Below, one piece after another: positions 62,595 through 64,000 of a stretch of DNA of 64,000 nucleotides. The stretch lies in assembly GCA_963556195.1 (NCBI GenBank), contig CAUVYP010000244.1, positions 1,984,001-2,048,000 of the forward strand, in the 5' to 3' direction. This DNA comes from Sepiola atlantica (Eukaryota > Mollusca > Cephalopoda > Sepiida > Sepiolidae). The notes beneath the pieces were generated by a model. It did no database searches. It saw nothing but the letters and a program-made list of their open reading frames with translations, and was not told where the DNA came from. Every line of letters starts with the position of its first letter. Positions within the stretch are counted from its first letter, which is position 1. Both the position numbers and the translations under genes were made by a program.

Positions 62595-64000
62595 GCGCGT
62601 TTTAAAGTTGATATCGCTTTTGTTTATAACTTCCACATTTATTCGAATTGTGCCACGAAACTTTGCAGACAGTCGCGGAGACACATGTTCTACTGAAGTA
62701 CCAAGTTTCAGAAGTGCAGCTGTTGTACTGCCGGAGATATGTCGATACAAACTGAATACGCAAAACATCAACAAAATTTAGCGCGTTTTAAAGTTGATAT
62801 CGCTTTTGTTTATAACTTCCACATTTATTCGAATTGTGCAACGAAACTTTGCAGACAGTCTCGAATAGGCCTTTTCTACTGAGGTACCAAGTTTCAGAAG
62901 TGCAGCTCTTGTACTGCCGGAGCTATGTCGATACAAACTGAATACGCAAAACATCAACAAAATTTAGCGCGTTTTAAAGTTGATATCGCTTTTGTTTATA
63001 ACTTCCACATTTATTCGAATTGTGCAACGAAACTTTGCAGACAGTCTCGAATAGGCCTTTTCTACTGAGGTACCAAGTTTCAGAAGTGCAGCTCTTGTAC
63101 TGCCGGAGATATGTCGATACAAACTGAATACGCAAAACGCTAACAAAATTTAGCGCGTTTTAAAGTTGATATCGCTTTTGTTTATAACTTCCACATTTAT
63201 TCGAATTGTGCCACGAAACTTTGCAGACAGTCGCGGAGACACATTGTCTACTGAAGTACCAAGTATCAGAAGTGCATCTCTTTTACTGCCGGAGATATGT
63301 CGATACAAACTGAATACGCAAAACATCAACAAAATTTAGCGCGTTTTAAAGTTGATATCGCTTTTGTGTATAACTTCCACATTTATTCGAATTGTGCAAC
63401 GAAACTTTGCAGACAGTCTCGAATAGGCCTTTTCTACTGAAGTACCAAGTTTCAGAAGTGCAGCTCTTGTACTGCCGGAGATATGTCGATACAAACTGAA
63501 TACGCAAAACATCAACAAAATTTAGCTTGTTTTAATGTTGATATCGCTTTTGTTTATAACTTCTACATTTATTCGAATTGTGCCACGAAACTTTGCAGAC
63601 AATCTCAAATAGGCCTTTTCTACTGAAGTACCAAGTTTCAGAAGTGCAGCTCTTGTACTGCCGGAGATATGTCGATACAAACTGAATACGCAAAACATCA
63701 ACAAAATTTAGCGCGTTTTAAAGTTGATATCGCTTTTGTTTATAACTTCCACATTTATTCGAATTGTGCAACGAAACTTTGCAGACAGTCCTGAATAGGC
63801 CTCATCTACTGAAGTACCAAGTTTCAGAAGTGCAGCTCTTGTACTGCGAGAGATATGTCGATACAAACTGAATACGCAAAACATCAACAAGATTTAGCGC
63901 GTTTTAAAGTTGATATCGCTTTTGTTTATAACTTCCACATTTATTCGAATTGTGCAACGAAACGTTGCAGACAGTTGCGGAGACACATTTTCTACTGAAG
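62595..64000. repeat. Right-end satellite, I-type then D-type marker order
   Basis: The order is G with ACATGTTC and CAGCTGTTG, S, S ending in ACGCTAAC (near 63137), G with CATTGTCTAC/GTATCAG, S with GTGTATAAC, S with GTTTTAATGTTG and CAAATAGG, T-class at 63790, and a partial G-class monomer with GAAACGTTGC. The last five follow the order seen around 57.7-58.6 kb, about 29 monomers earlier. Changes near the end include TTTAGCTTGTTTTAATG at 63522 and ACAGTTGCGG near 63970. Confidence 0.8.

Larger units (their letters stand above)
1..64000. repeat. 186-bp satellite DNA array, head-to-tail, filling the window
   Basis: The same 186-bp unit recurs without interruption from the first base to the last. 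Complete monomers run from 111 to 63896 (343 copies); the flanks are a 110-bp and a 104-bp partial monomer. Landmarks in nearly every copy are GCGCGTTTTAAAG, an EcoRV site GATATC, TTCGAA, AGTACCAAGTTTCAG, TGCCGGAGATATGTCGA and ACGCAAAACATCAAC. All copies share one orientation. The indels I found that shift the repeat register are all single-base (18 deletions, 6 insertions, net -12 bp). There are no insertions of foreign DNA and no unique sequence. The consensus is 70/186 GC. A length near one nucleosome plus linker is typical of centromeric or pericentromeric satellites; that location is inference. The family is not one I recognise. The array extends beyond both window ends. Confidence 0.99.

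Noticed and set aside
108..63890. About 300 minus-strand frames of 60 codons (beginning MLMFCVFSLYRH), one per monomer
   Set aside because: They are the satellite read in one frame: period 186 bp, ended by the same recurring TAA, with no upstream signals. Many monomers lose the frame or its start (for example near 480, 1038, 5872) without any sign of constraint.
1..64000. CRISPR array
   Set aside because: Direct repeats are regular, but there are no unique spacers. The full 186-bp period is itself the repeat, far longer than CRISPR units, and no cas-like gene is present.
1..64000. Tandem rRNA, 5S, snRNA, tRNA or histone gene cluster
   Set aside because: The 186-bp unit contains no recognisable rRNA, tRNA or histone sequence, and no Pol III A/B box pair or terminator T-tract in proper arrangement.
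1..64000. Transposable element or its internal tandem repeats
   Set aside because: No terminal repeats, target-site duplications, transposase or reverse-transcriptase coding sequence, and no flanking non-repeat DNA in the window.
1..64000. Inverted monomers or strand switches
   Set aside because: The GCGCGTTTTAAAG and AGTACCAAG landmarks keep the plus orientation through the whole window; I saw no reverse-complement copy.
1..64000. Promoter, origin or terminator signals inside the monomer (for example TTTATAAC, GATATC, A-rich ACAAAATTTA)
   Set aside because: Short AT-rich strings of this sort are expected in any 38% GC sequence, recur in all copies, and have no gene context that would support a regulatory call.

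Overview
The whole 64 kb window is one uninterrupted array of a 186-bp satellite DNA monomer. Starting each monomer at the GCGCG of its 'TTTAGCGCGTTTTAAAG' junction, the window opens in mid-monomer (phase 77), holds 343 complete monomers from 111 to 63896, and ends in mid-monomer (phase 104). Every copy points the same way. I found no gene, RNA gene, transposon, unique spacer or inverted segment. The only length changes I found that shift the repeat register are 24 single-base indels (18 deletions, 6 insertions), which sum to -12 bp over 343 monomers. The consensus is about 38% GC and is not CpG-depleted. An array of this kind is typical of eukaryotic constitutive heterochromatin (centromeric, pericentromeric or subtelomeric). 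High CpG hints at a genome with little CpG methylation, such as many insects, but I do not recognise the satellite family and cannot name the species.

Monomers fall into classes set by a short box at phase 80-97. S-class has TCTCGAATAGGCC (with a StuI site AGGCCT). G-class has TCGCGGAGACAC and usually GCCACG instead of GCAACG about 20 bp upstream. A rarer T-class has TCCTGAATAGGCCTC. The rest of the monomer is almost invariant. The first ~11.8 kb is about 70% G-class (45 of 64 monomers by my count). The next 12 kb is about 32% G-class (21 of 65), and S-class dominates from there on, including a run of 17 S monomers at 59.4-62.6 kb.

The array is organised into a patchwork of higher-order repeats (HORs), read from shared rare variants. 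From left to right: a 10-mer tandem pair (0-3.8 kb); a duplicated ~3 kb segment with a 4-monomer indel (6.1-11.8 kb); a 26-mer pair that is itself built on a 13-mer spacing (12.8-22.1 kb); a 9-mer pair (25.8-29.1 kb) and a 7-mer module scattered over 23-31.9 kb; a 13-mer pair whose 9-monomer core recurs 6.5 kb further on (32.8-43.4 kb); an 8-mer pair (44.0-47.0 kb); a 24-mer pair that looks almost identical (49.4-58.3 kb) and contains a nested 5-mer duplication; and a region of 3-mer and 4-mer expansions (59.4-62.6 kb). No single HOR spans the window. The pattern suggests continuing unequal exchange and gene conversion at several scales.

Many 60- to 122-codon open frames exist because 186 is divisible by 3 and each frame's stop recurs once per monomer. 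I treat these as by-products of the repeat, not genes.
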